64,000 nt of DNA, from assembly GCA_026936325.1 (NCBI GenBank), contig JAPTHN010000042.1, positions 1,860,001-1,924,000 on the forward strand, in the 5' to 3' direction. This stretch comes from Platynereis dumerilii (taxonomy: Eukaryota > Annelida > Polychaeta > Phyllodocida > Nereididae). A model generated the notes under the pieces. The model saw only the letters and a list, made by a program, of their open reading frames with translations, was not told the DNA's origin and made no database searches. Made by a program: the position numbers and the translations under genes. This document shows, piece by piece, positions 1-9,429 of this stretch; the stretch's first letter is position 1; every line of letters starts with the position of its first letter.

Positions 1-255
1 TCTCTGCGTGGCGCCAAAAAGGTCGACCCCGCGGTTCTTCTGCACTCCGCCGTCAAGGAAAATGCTCCGGGACGTGTGCAAAACCTTCGCGCCGTCTTCT
101 GGACCCCCTCCCGGAGCAGACAGAGTGGCGCCAGAGGGGCTATTTTTAGCAAAATCCTTTGTCCGCGGGGTACTGAAAGCATCACGGCGTCGACCTTTTG
201 TGCCACGGCGGGAAAGGGGGGTCAGCCATGGAGACGCACTGGCGCGCGCCTCGCA

Positions 256-263
256 TATAAATA
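256..263 (+). promoter_or_regulatory. TATA box of the MADF-like gene
   Basis: TATAAATA sits in a GC-rich context about 190 bases upstream of the ATG at 449. It is the only good TATA box in the left flank. A start site near 285-290 would give a 5' leader of about 160 bases. Confidence 0.55.
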
Positions 264-353
264 GAAGAGCAGCCACTAGAGCACCATAACCACTCTGAAC
301 TTCAAGACGAACGCATCTATACTCCATGACACTCTGCTTCACAGCCTACTGAA

Positions 354-446
354 TTGCTGCTTCATTGCTGAATCCCTGCTTCATTGCTGATTGATCCTGC
401 TTCATTGCTGATTCATCCTGCATCATATCTGATTGATCCTGCTTCA
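354..446 (+). repeat. short tandem repeats in the 5' leader
   Basis: About four imperfect units of roughly 22-24 bases, each built on CTTCATTGCTGAT then GATCCTG, lie immediately upstream of the start codon at 449. They lie in the presumed leader of the MADF-like gene. Function is unknown. Confidence 0.6.
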
Positions 447-448
447 AG

Positions 449-2928
449 ATGGGACCCAGAGGAAGAGGGAAGAAGACCTTGAGGGCACCAAGCAAGGGCA
501 TCATTCCAGCCAACACTCCACTGACCACTCCATCTTCAACTCCAGTTGGTTCACCAGCTCCTTTCATAGACTACACAGCTGTTACATTGTCTCCAAGCAT
601 GTTCAGCTTGCCGGACAGCATCGTGGCAGTGACCACTGCTACATCAACAGTGACCAGTGAGACCATCTTCGAGGGCCCCCACCACCCAAAGTGCTGCAAC
701 AACCTGATGAAGAGGATGAAGATGATGATGAAGAAGCTGAAGATCAAGTCCTGGCCAAGCTTGCTGCTGCTGTCAAGTCTCCAACCAAGCGTGGCAGGCC
801 TGCCACTGCTGCTGCAGCCAAGAAGAAGCGTCCCAAGTCTGCTGATGCTGATGTCAAGTCTCCAACCAAGCGTGGCAGGCCTGCTGATGCTGCTGATGCT
901 GCTGCTTCTGTCAAGTCTCCCACCAAGCGCACCCAGTCGGCTGATGCTGCTGTCTTCAAGACTCCCACCAAGACTGCTCCAAGGGGAAGGCCTCGCACTC
1001 CTGGCAAGTCTCCTTCAGCCAAGCGTCACGCCACCTCCAAGTCTCCAGCCAAGTCTCCAGTCAAGCCTCCAGCCAAGTCTCCAGTCAAGCCTCCAGTCAA
1101 GCCTCCAGTCAAGCCTGTCACTCCAGCCCAGACCCGAGCCAAGACTGCAGTCCAGCCTCCACCTCCACCTCCAGATGATACTCCTGCTGATGATGAAGAT
1201 GATGACTGTGTTCTGACAGCTGCAATGATCCACCAGCAGACCCTGGACTCCAACTACGATGCCACCACAGAGGAAGATACTCCCAAGAAGAAGGGTGCCA
1301 AGTCCAAGGGCAGCAAGGGGAAGAACCAGCCAAAGGAAGATTCTGACAACACTGGATCTGAGGTTGAGCTGATCCAGGACGCCGATGGCCAGTTTGTCCA
1401 CAAGGAGAAGAAGAAGGGCTACAGAAAGGCAAACTCCAGGGACCTACTGGGCATCACAGAAGAGCAGGAGGATGAGCTGATCGACTGGTACCGGGAAAAC
1501 AAGCAGCTGTACTCCAAGGGCTCCACCACCTTCAAGAGTGGACAGAAGGACAGACTGGATGCAGAGAAAGCTGCAGAACTGACATTGCTAGTGGGGAAGG
1601 AGATCACAGCAGCTAAAGTCTACAAATGGAGGAGCAACATCAGGACTACCTTCTCAAAGTGCATCAGACCTCAACCTTCTGGAGCTGGCAGAAAGAAGCT
1701 GTCCAACCGAGACAAGTACATCCTGGCGAAGTGTGAATTCTTGAGGCCCTCCATCATTCCGAAGGGTGCCGTGGAAGTCTCCAGCTTCACTGGACCAGGA
1801 GGAAGTAACCGCCTGTCGTCCGATTCTGATGGCCCCATGGACTACAATCCTATGCCCGACCTTGATGACAGCCTCCCAGCCAGCCAGCAGCAGTCCTCCC
1901 AGGAGATGTCCCAGCAGTCCCTCCAGCCATCCCAGCAGCAGTCCCAGGTCTTCCCAGGACGAAAGCCATCCAAGAAGAGGAAGGACACAGACCAGGAGAT
2001 GGCCTCTGCCCTGACTTCAATTGCTGGTCACTACACTTCAGACAGGCCCAGGAAACCAGCACCACCTCAGCCGGCAGGACCATTCTGTGACATGTGCCCA
2101 CAAACTGCTCACAGGCTGGATCCAGAAGTACACCAGTTGCAGAACATGTGCAGGAGTATCTTCACATCTGGGAAGAACATGAACCGTGCCCTGAGACTTC
2201 GCCTCCTGCACTCCTTGAGCCAGACGGACCACTACTTCGTACAGGCGGCCGTCCAAGATAAAATCCTGAAGATGCAGCAAGAGAATGTGGAGATGATCCT
2301 AGGGCAGCAGCAGCACCAATACATCCCTCCTCCTGGTCCAGCTCCATCCTTTGTCAACGAGGACTTGCAGCAGCCTCCAACAACTCAGCAGCAGCCCCAG
2401 CAGCCCCAGCAGCCAAGTCTTCAGATGCAGTCCCAGCCTCCACGCCAGCAGTTGCAGTCCCAGCCAAGCAGCAGCAGCCAGTTCCAGTCCCTGCAGCCAA
2501 TTCGAAGCCAGACTCCAGCCCTGCAGCAGTCATCTTTAAGCTTCAGCCAGCTGAAGCTTGGCTTCCCCGGACCCTCTTTTGGGCAGCAGCAGCAGCCAGT
2601 ACAGCAGCAGCCACTACAGCAGCAGCAGCACCAGCCTCTACAGCAGCAGCAGTCTCTACAGCAGCAGCAGCCACCACTACAGCAGCAGTCTCTACAGCAG
2701 CAGCAGCCACCACTACAGCAGCAGTCTCTACAGCAGCAGCAGCCACCACTACAGCAGCAGCAGCCACCACTACAGCAGCAGCAGCAGTCTCTACAGCAGC
2801 AGCAGCAGTCTCTACAGCAGCAGCAGCAGTCTCTACAGCAGCAGCAGCAGCCGACAGTTGTCCACCAGCGGCAAACTCCATTGTCGTTCCAGTGGAGCCA
2901 AGTCAACATGCCCTCTCCAAGGAAGTGA
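449..2928 (+). CDS. Harbinger MADF/SANT-like DNA-binding protein with AT-hook/SPxK and poly-Q regions; one frameshift
   Basis: Probable DNA-binding partner of the transposase, acting in the nucleus. ATG at 449 begins MGPRGRGKK and stays open in frame 2; the long frame 1 ORF opens at 661 and runs to TGA at 2926-2928. The two frames join if the C run at 676-680 had one more C, so I read one frameshift or a homopolymer error; the joined product would be about 825 residues. Numbering from codon 691: acidic start; residues about 28-165 are rich in Ala, Lys and Pro, with repeated KSPTKRGRP (AT-hook core GRP plus histone-like S-P-x-K) and KSPAKSPVKPP repeats; residues about 257-323 form a MADF/SANT-like domain (ELIDWYRENKQLY ... 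KVYKWRSNIRTTF); residues about 480-560 are a conserved-looking helical region (LQNMCRSIF, LRLRLLHSLSQTDHYFVQ) that may be BESS-like; from about 570 the chain is Gln-rich, ending in a poly-Q tail. Protein partner contacts are inferred from the family. Confidence 0.8.
2583..2856 (+). repeat. compound CAG trinucleotide repeat coding poly-Q
   Basis: Runs of 2-5 CAG codons are separated by CTA/CTC (Leu), CCA (Pro) and TCT (Ser), giving higher-order units such as SLQQQQ and PPLQQQ. It is in frame with the MADF-like protein and forms its C-terminal tail. The unit pattern (at least three PPLQQQSLQQQQ blocks) points to recent slippage. Confidence 0.85.
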
Positions 2929-2964
2929 TGCCTGCTCAAGTCGTCTGAAAAAAAAAAAAACCCT

Positions 2965-3004
2965 GGCCCTTTTAAGGGCCACCAAATCCTCCAAAAAGAG
3001 CTGG
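2965..3004 (+). terminator. histone-mRNA-like 3' end: stem-loop plus downstream element
   Basis: GGCCCTTTTAAGGGCC (2965-2980) is a perfect 6-bp stem with loop TTTA, followed by ACCA (2981-2984) and, 11 bases after the stem, CAAAAAGAGCTG (2992-3003). This is the layout of replication-dependent histone mRNA 3' ends: stem-loop for SLBP, ACCA flank, purine-rich downstream element pairing with U7 snRNA. The SLBP-critical features are present: G at the second stem position and T at loop positions 1 and 3. AAAGAGCTG is the core complement of vertebrate U7. The stem starts 36 bases after the stop codon, the usual distance in histone genes, and no AATAAA is seen between 2929 and 3140. Processing itself is inferred. 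Confidence 0.68.
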
Positions 3005-3118
3005 CCACGTACACATCTTATGTTGACTAAAAAAACTCTTGCGATGACAAACAAGAGCAAAAATGAAAAGAGCCCCAAAAAAAAAAGTTGACAAATTCCC
3101 CAAAAAAAAAAATTCGAT

Positions 3119-3132
3119 CCTGGCCCTTGTAA
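3119..3132 (+). other. half copy of the stem-loop region
   Basis: CCTGGCCCTTGTAA repeats the 5' arm and a TGTA loop of the upstream stem-loop, but the 3' arm is replaced by ATTTTAAA. A GTTGACA word also recurs nearby (about 3088 and 3022). It looks like a decayed tandem duplicate of the 3' end module. Confidence 0.4.
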
Positions 3133-3264
3133 ATTTTAAACACCTTCATAAAAGCAAGGTGCTATTTCCCTTCTTTTTTTTTTGGCCCATTTTCACTTTC
3201 TGCTTAACCAGTACAGGTGGCATTTCTGCTTTCTTAATTAAAGTTTTTTTACCACTTTAATTAA

Positions 3265-3265
3265 T

Positions 3266-3325
<60 letters not shown>

Positions 3326-3367
3326 TCAGACAGATAGTCAGATAGATAGATAGATGGATAGATAGGC

Positions 3368-3405
<38 letters not shown>

Positions 3406-3740
3406 TCAGATAGATAGACAGATAGATAGGCAGATAGATAGGCAGATAGATAGGCAGATAGATAGCTATATAGAAGAAAATATTTGGACGTCGCATATAC
3501 ACTGCAGCAAAGAAAAACGAGTGATCGTCATTTTGCAGTGATGACACTTGGATAGATAGATAGATAGATAGACAGATAGATAGGCAGATAGATAGACAGA
3601 TAGATAGGCAGATAGATAGACAGATAGATAGGCAGATAGATAGGCAGATAGATAGCTATATAGAAGAAAATATTTGGACGTCGCATATACACTGCAGCAA
3701 AGAAAAACGAGTGATCGTCATTTTGCAGTGATGACACTTG

Positions 3741-3781
<41 letters not shown>

Positions 3782-3835
3782 GCACATAGATAGATAGATA
3801 GATAGGCACATAGACAGACAGATAGACAGATAGAC

Positions 3836-3867
<32 letters not shown>

Positions 3868-4038
3868 GGAACACAATGCTCGTTACATATATACACTGCA
3901 GAAAACAAAAGCAGTTATCGTCACTTTGCAGGGATTGCACTTGCATAGATAGATAGACAGATAGATAGATAGATAGATAGATAGGCACATAGATAGATAG
4001 ATAGATAGGCACATAGACAGACAGATAGACAGATAGAC

Positions 4039-4070
<32 letters not shown>

Positions 4071-4161
4071 GGAACACAATGCTCGTTACATATATACACT
4101 GCAGAAAACAAAAGCAGTTATCGTCACTTTGCAGGGATTGCACTTGGATAGATAGATAGAC

Positions 4162-4203
<42 letters not shown>

Positions 4204-4262
4204 GCAGATAGATAGACAGATAGATAGCCAGATATATAGCTAGATAGATAGGCAGATAGAGA
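3265..4262. repeat. GATA/GACA composite minisatellite between convergent genes
   Basis: Long GATA tracts with GACA and GGCAGATA variants are interrupted by four non-GATA modules: 3464-3550 and 3654-3740 (nearly identical, offset 190) and 3868-3943 and 4071-4146 (nearly identical, offset 203). All four share the core ACACTGCAG ... ATCGTCA ... TTTGCAG. The array is therefore a higher-order repeat of about 190-203 bp, not a plain microsatellite. Long open frames through it are repeat artefacts (YLSIYLSI). Confidence 0.92.
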
Positions 4263-4412
4263 GGAAGTGAAAGTGATTTAAATGGGTTGTACAGATAGAT
4301 ACAAAGCTAAAAATTTGCTATTTTATGTACGTCACAAAATATGTAGTTGTTGCAGGGAGGGCTTTTTTTTTGGGGGGGGGGGGGTTTGTCAACATAAAGA
4401 TGTGTACAAGGC

Positions 4413-4452
4413 CTGCTCTTTCTGGAGGAAGTGGTAAGCCCTTACAAGGGCT
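4413..4452 (-). terminator. histone-mRNA-like 3' end of the transposase gene
   Basis: Read on -, AGCCCT-TGTA-AGGGCT (4452-4437) is a perfect 6-bp stem with a 4-base loop, followed by TACCAC and, 12 bases after the stem, CAGAAAGAGC (4424-4415). It starts 72 bases after the transposase stop. Spacing, flanks and box match the + strand signal at 2965-3004, and about 70 bases around the two are homologous in inverted orientation. The outer stem pair is A-T here but G-C in the other copy, so pairing is kept. The loop keeps T at positions 1 and 3. No AATAAA lies between the stop and this site. Confidence 0.62.
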
Positions 4453-4524
4453 GGGTTAATTTGTGGTTTTTTAAGGGGGGCATTGAATTGCTGTTGCTGC
4501 TGCTGCTGCTGCTCTGCTTCATCT

Positions 4525-5799
4525 TCAAATTCTGTCCATCTGCCAGGGGACACTTCCTGCTGGGCTGTTCACGTAGTCTCGTAGGTAGTCTCGGTACTGT
4601 TTGGCTTGTCTTGTGGCATTTCCATATGCTGGAGCGAATCCAAGGTCATGCAAGGGGTCTCCTCTCCACAGTCCTTCAGTGACTTCATGGGTTGCAGGAT
4701 CTTCTCTGTCCATTACGTCGTTGTCCATGGCTCGATGAATTCCTATTCTGTCTCGCAGAAGATTGTGTAGAGTGCAGGCTGCCAGAGTGATGGCTGCCAC
4801 TCTGCCGGGTTTCTGGGGCATTGTAGTTAGGAAGCATCTGAACCTGTGGGACAGGATACCGAAGGCATTCTCCACCACTCTCCTGGCTCTTGAAATTCTG
4901 TAGTTGTAGACTCTGGAGGGGATGTCAAGGTTTCTTCTTGGAACAGGCTTCAGCAACCAGCTCTTCAGGGGGAAGGCCTCATCTCCAACGATGAAGTATG
5001 GAAAAGGATTCCCAACTGTGCCAGGTAGAGGTTCAGCAGGGGGTAGCCCAAGTCGTTCTTCTTCCAGCAGGTCCCTCAGCCTTGTGTCCAGGAAGACTCC
5101 TCCATCCGATGAGCTTCCTTGGCATCCAGCCTGCACGTACAGGAACTTGTAGTCAGAATCCACCAAAGCCATAAGCACAATGGAATGGAAGCCCTTGTAG
5201 TTGAAGTAGATTGACCCAGCTTTCCGAGGACATCTGATGCCAATATGCTTCCCATCCAGTGCTCCGATGCAATGGGGCATGTTCCACCTCTTCTCGAAGC
5301 CCTTGGAAACTTCCTTCCAGGATGCTGGATCCATTGGCAGGGCCAGCAGATGTTCGTAAGCTCGCATGATGGCAATGCAGACACTGGGGATAAAATTGCA
5401 GATGGTGTTGGGAGCCACTCTGAAACCGTAGGCCAAGGACTTGTAGCTCTCTCCTGTCGCCATGTACCGTAGGGTGACTGCCAACTTCAATCCAGGTTCC
5501 AGAGCCCTCCTCATGTTGGTGTCTTGTTTTGTAATTGCAGGAGCCACAGCAGCCAGGATTTCAGCAAAAATGTCAGGAGGCATTCTGCAGAAGTTGTAGT
5601 AGCCAGAGACATCATTGTTGGCCAATTCAGGCAGCAGCTGGTAGAAATGGCCATGTTGTTCCCTCTGCAGCAGCCAATTCCGAATCCAACGTTTCTTCAT
5701 CTTCCTCCTTCTCCGTATTCTTCTTAGATAATAAGCACCAGCAACAGCAGCAACAACAGCAACGTCAAGGTCTTCCCCAGCATCTTCATCAGCCATCAT
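4525..5799 (-). CDS. Harbinger DDE transposase (HARBI1-like nuclease)
   Basis: Nuclease of a PIF/Harbinger transposon, 424 residues from the first ATG (MMADEDAGED) to TGA at 4527-4525; the frame stays open a little upstream but without ATG. Visible parts: basic N-terminus (RRIRRRRKMKKRW, residues about 26-38); a helix-turn-helix-like stretch at about 105-145 (LKLAVTLRYMATGESYKSLAYGF); then the DDE_Tnp_4 core with GALDGKHI (D182), GCQGSSSDGGVF (D232), VGDEAFPL (D273) and RRVVENAFGILSHRFR (E310). The D182-D232 spacing of 50 fits Harbinger nucleases. Length is close to the family norm and I see no stop or frameshift. It faces the MADF-like gene, its likely nuclear-import and DNA-binding partner. 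The 3' leader holds a short GCT/CAG run (about 4490-4514). The element may be intact here or recently active. Confidence 0.9.
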   Translation of the reverse strand: MMADEDAGEDLDVAVVAAVAGAYYLRRIRRRRKMKKRWIRNWLLQREQHGHFYQLLPELANNDVSGYYNFCRMPPDIFAEILAAVAPAITKQDTNMRRALEPGLKLAVTLRYMATGESYKSLAYGFRVAPNTICNFIPSVCIAIMRAYEHLLALPMDPASWKEVSKGFEKRWNMPHCIGALDGKHIGIRCPRKAGSIYFNYKGFHSIVLMALVDSDYKFLYVQAGCQGSSSDGGVFLDTRLRDLLEEERLGLPPAEPLPGTVGNPFPYFIVGDEAFPLKSWLLKPVPRRNLDIPSRVYNYRISRARRVVENAFGILSHRFRCFLTTMPQKPGRVAAITLAACTLHNLLRDRIGIHRAMDNDVMDREDPATHEVTEGLWRGDPLHDLGFAPAYGNATRQAKQYRDYLRDYVNSPAGSVPWQMDRI

Positions 5800-5870
5800 G
5801 TCTGTCCAGCATCCAGGAGTGTCCCCTTCAAAGGTCAAGCAGCAAGTGAAGCAAGGCGGCCCTCTGCGGC

Positions 5871-5880
5871 CCTTTTTATT
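5871..5880 (-). promoter_or_regulatory. TATA-like box upstream of the transposase
   Basis: On -, AATAAAAAGG lies about 72 bases upstream of the transposase ATG at 5799, in an otherwise GC-rich flank. A weak TATA box is the simplest reading; position and base content are the only support. Confidence 0.35.
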
Positions 5881-7078
5881 GGCTTTCGCAGCGCCCTCCT
5901 CCGCCGCGGTGCCCTTGACAACGGCGTCATGCTTTTCATTCCCGGCGATGTGCCCTCGGGCCTACAGACATCCCCGTGGAGAACAAAACCATTCCCGCAG
6001 TCGTAAAAGCAATCCCCGGCGTTGTGAAAATATAGTCCGCCGCGGTGAAATAGGTTCACTGAGGGGCAGTTATAGGTTCCCTGCGGGGTACTTTTTATAT
6101 CACGGGGCGATATAAAAGTATCCCGCAGGAGGAGGAAATTTCTTTCCCCCGGCGAACTTTTGATGACGGCGTACAACTTTTCTTCCCCGCAGGGAACAAA
6201 AAGAACCCCGCCGTGGCTTTCTTTGCATGGTTATCGATTAGCCTTAATTGATTACATAATTGCCCTTCGCGCCGTCCTAACTGAAAATCATGCAAGAATT
6301 CGTCTGGCTCTGCGCCGCCGTTGATAAAAAGCTTACCGTCATCTCCCGTGAGAATGGGGCATAAGACACAGCGAGTGAAAAAAAGCATCCTGTGATATCG
6401 CAGATATCAAAGTTGCTGAAACATTATAAGTGACTGCCTGAAATAATGTTTGGGGATACATAAATGAACTAGATACAGACTTTTTGTCCTTCCTAAAAAT
6501 TGTTTCTGAAACTCTTGCAAATGGTAGCAAATACGTTTTGCAATTCTGTAAAATATATGAAGATGAGCATTTAACGACAATACCCACAAACAACATTTCA
6601 TTTTAACATTGCAAACCTTACCTCAAATTGGATGCTTTCATTCAATGTGCTAACTTCACGGCATGCTTTCAGCTAATTTTTTGTCAATATGATTTCACCC
6701 CTGGCACTTTTCTTTTCAAATTTACAAACTGTCATGCTATACCCTCATTAGGAGCCCAGAAGTGTGAACAGTAATAACAGCCAAAAAGGCCATTAAGAAG
6801 CGTGTTTCATCATTGAATAATAATTTCAATAGCATTCTGTGAGGCTCCAAAGCACACCCGTTGATGGATACATTGCGCAACATTCAATTAACCCTGTTCC
6901 TACGATAAGATAACAACACGTTTTGATTAACAGAGAGATCACCAGTTTACTGCAGCTTCAATTGAGCATACAATTTACTGGTCATTCATCACATTGAACC
7001 AATCAGATGAAGCTGAAACGCTATGCTGCAATTAAATAACTTTGACTTGCACGGCTAACAAAATCTTATTTAAAAAAA

Positions 7079-7672
7079 AGTATTTTTTTTTATTATCGTT
7101 TTCATAGCTAGGTGTTTTTCAAGTTTGCAATTTGCTTCATTCCAAAACTGCGATGTCAGAGATTAAGTTGAATAATTTTGTTTATTACAAGGACAGATTT
7201 CAGGAAACTGACGAAGTGCATTGACACATGGATAATGTATGTTTCACTTGCTCAGCTTGCCTTGGCTAAATAATGCTTCAATGAACTGTAACTTAACCAA
7301 ACAGACTATTTAGCCTAAAAAGAGAGTTGCAATTACTGACAACAAAAGTAGTTTGAAATTGTGATGACTGGTGTCTTGTGAAAAACAGCAACACGTTCTG
7401 TTTGGAAAATAATGAAACTCTTTTGGTGAGGTGCAACACTCACCTTAGACATGCGTTGTTTGTTGTGGTTGTACACATATAGTAACATTACCTGGCAGTT
7501 CTAAATTCCTTTGTCATTAACTGTGATGTCGAACTCTGAACTGATATGTCACAGATTGAAGATTGGACCATTCACATTGACAGATACCCGATGATGTCAC
7601 GGTTTAACTGCAAAACGAAGTTTAAAAAAAAACACATAGCTATGAAAACGATAATAACTTACTATTGTTGTT
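7079..7672. repeat. small foldback (inverted repeat) specific to copy A
   Basis: Arms 7079-7170 and 7588-7672 match in reverse complement (ATTATCGTTTTCATAGCTA, then GTGTTTTT, TTTGCA, ATGTCA). Copy B has no counterpart between its matches to 7000 and 7720, so this is probably a separate insertion. No coding content. Confidence 0.6.
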
Positions 7673-8754
7673 TAAAAATATTTATGATATACTATCTAGA
7701 AGTGGGTTGTATCCATCGCAGTCTTTGTTGCTTCCAGTTTAACATGTTATTCAAGCTATATCTTTCTGATAATTTTACATCTTAAACGGTGGTCAGGGTT
7801 GGCTCCTTATCTTTAGGGGTATAAAGTATAGAGAACAAGCCAGCGTAGTGTGTGTCAATGATTCCATTGACTAGCACAGAAAGAGCAAAATTGTGCAACT
7901 GTATCACACTGTGTACAGGTCAATTGAAAGTGAAACAGTCCAACCTTGAAAAACAAATTGGCGAAATGACTCTTTGACACATCCTCCAATTGCAGGGTTT
8001 CAAATTCGAAAGACATATTCCTGTACATAATAACCTAACTCATGCAGGACTGATCCTTAGATTTGTTTTATCATAGTCTATTATCCTTTCAGAAGAAAAA
8101 ACCAACACAAAAAGGTGCAAAGGAAATTAAGAAAAGAAATAGCTTACTTTAATGCTTTCCACTGTGTCCATTTTAATTATAGAAGATGATACTAAAACAC
8201 ATTTGTCGTTACATGAAACTTTGACAAAGGTACGAGTACATACAAAAAAGCGTATCATTAAGAGATTTCAAAGAAGGCAGGCTATGTTCAGAGAAGCTAG
8301 GCTACACAAATAGTGTCTACCTGTGTTTCCATGCATTACTCATACGATGTATTTCCAAAAGATAATGAAAAAGGTCATTTATTTGTGAGGAAAACAAGTT
8401 TCTTTGGTATTTCTTTTAATTTCTTTCATTTAGTTTTTACCACTCTCTCATACATGAGACAAATGTTTTGATCTTCTAATACCTCATATACAAATCTCAC
8501 TATGCAATGACAGACCAAGTTCACAATTCTTCTCATAAATTACAAAACTTCCCAATCTCTTAAATTCTCAATTTGCGGTTTAGTAGATTTTCTCACATTC
8601 TAATATCAATTCACTGAAATGAATCAAAGGGTTGACTGGCATATTGACCAATAAACTGCTAAATACATTAAAATAGTATCTTACCTGTATCTAAATTATC
8701 GATCAACAGACAAACTGACAGGTTGAATGACTGAGTGACTGGCTATATTTCTTA

Positions 8755-9115
8755 CAGCGATGCACTTTGATACTGAAAAAGAGTGTACTGTTGCACTGTG
8801 AAATGGCACTTCGTGTGTCATCATACAGATGATTTGTCATGATCATACCCAATACTTTCAATGTTAATTTTATTTAAGGAGACTTATCCCTCTTGTTGGT
8901 GACAGCCAAACAAAAGGATCATGCATCTGATTTTCAATAAAAAATCAGTTATGACAAGTCAAATGGCCTTCTCTTGATCATGACTAATCAAACTGCCTCT
9001 ATGTTTCCCATTTTGAAAGCATAGAAGATGACATTAAATCAGCTATCATGAATCACAAAGTGCATTTTTCATGGTGAACTGATCCTCATTTTTTCTTTAT
9101 CAAAGTGCATCGCTG
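8755..9115. mobile_element. Tc1/mariner-like MITE with TA target duplication
   Basis: Inverted ends CAGCGATGCACTTTGATA and its complement (9098-9115) are perfect over 18 bases and flanked by TA on both sides (8753-8754, 9116-9117). The 361-bp interior has no ORF and shows extra imperfect self-complementarity (ATGATTT, TCATGA). TA duplication and size suggest a Tc1/mariner-type MITE; the family is not identified. Confidence 0.7.
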
Positions 9116-9429
9116 TAAAGGAACATGAGAAAGATAATACTTTCGGAGAATTCTAATATATTAAAAAGAACAAATTCACATACCCTTGAAATTTTGCAGA
9201 AATTAATGCCGGAATATAAAAAGGACTCCCATGCACTAAGTGTAATTACCACCTTCCATCACATCAGTGTGGAGTGGCTATTAAGCAAGTTCTTGCTAAT
9301 TTTCTTATCAGCCTTATTTTAGAACATCACAGATCAACATATTGCCAATCTGTCTGCAGTGCTAAAATCACAGTGTCCTGCTGTATTGTTATCATGATCA
9401 TCAATTTGCCTTATCCCGTGCAATCAATC

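Larger units (their letters stand above)
1..6375. mobile_element. PIF/Harbinger DNA transposon, two convergent genes, left end outside window
   Basis: The block holds the two proteins typical of PIF/Harbinger elements: a Myb/SANT/MADF-like DNA-binding protein on + and a DDE_4-type (HARBI1-like) transposase on -, facing each other. Its flanks (1-250 and about 5860-6300) are much more GC-rich than the AT-rich host DNA, with many CCGCGG, GGCG and CGGGG words; an 11-base word of the CGCGGGGTACT type occurs on both sides. The right limit is set by homology: sequence from about 6376 on matches the host copy near 19130, so the element stops somewhere between about 6300 and 6376. The left terminus and the 3-bp target duplication expected for the superfamily lie outside the window or were not identified. 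The internal spacer carries about 1 kb of GATA repeats. The transposase frame is open; the partner gene has one apparent frameshift. Confidence 0.85.

Noticed and set aside
655-690. A 36-base intron (GTGAG ... AAAG) joining the two frames of the MADF-like gene
   Set aside because: Too short for an animal intron; a one-base frameshift in the C run is simpler and gives continuous sequence.
2421-3014. Cys/Gly-rich frame on - opposite the poly-Q region
   Set aside because: Antisense shadow of CAG codons in the MADF-like gene.
3338-4143. Long open frames of YLSIYLSI-type protein on -
   Set aside because: Direct translation of GATA/GACA repeats; no start context and no domain.
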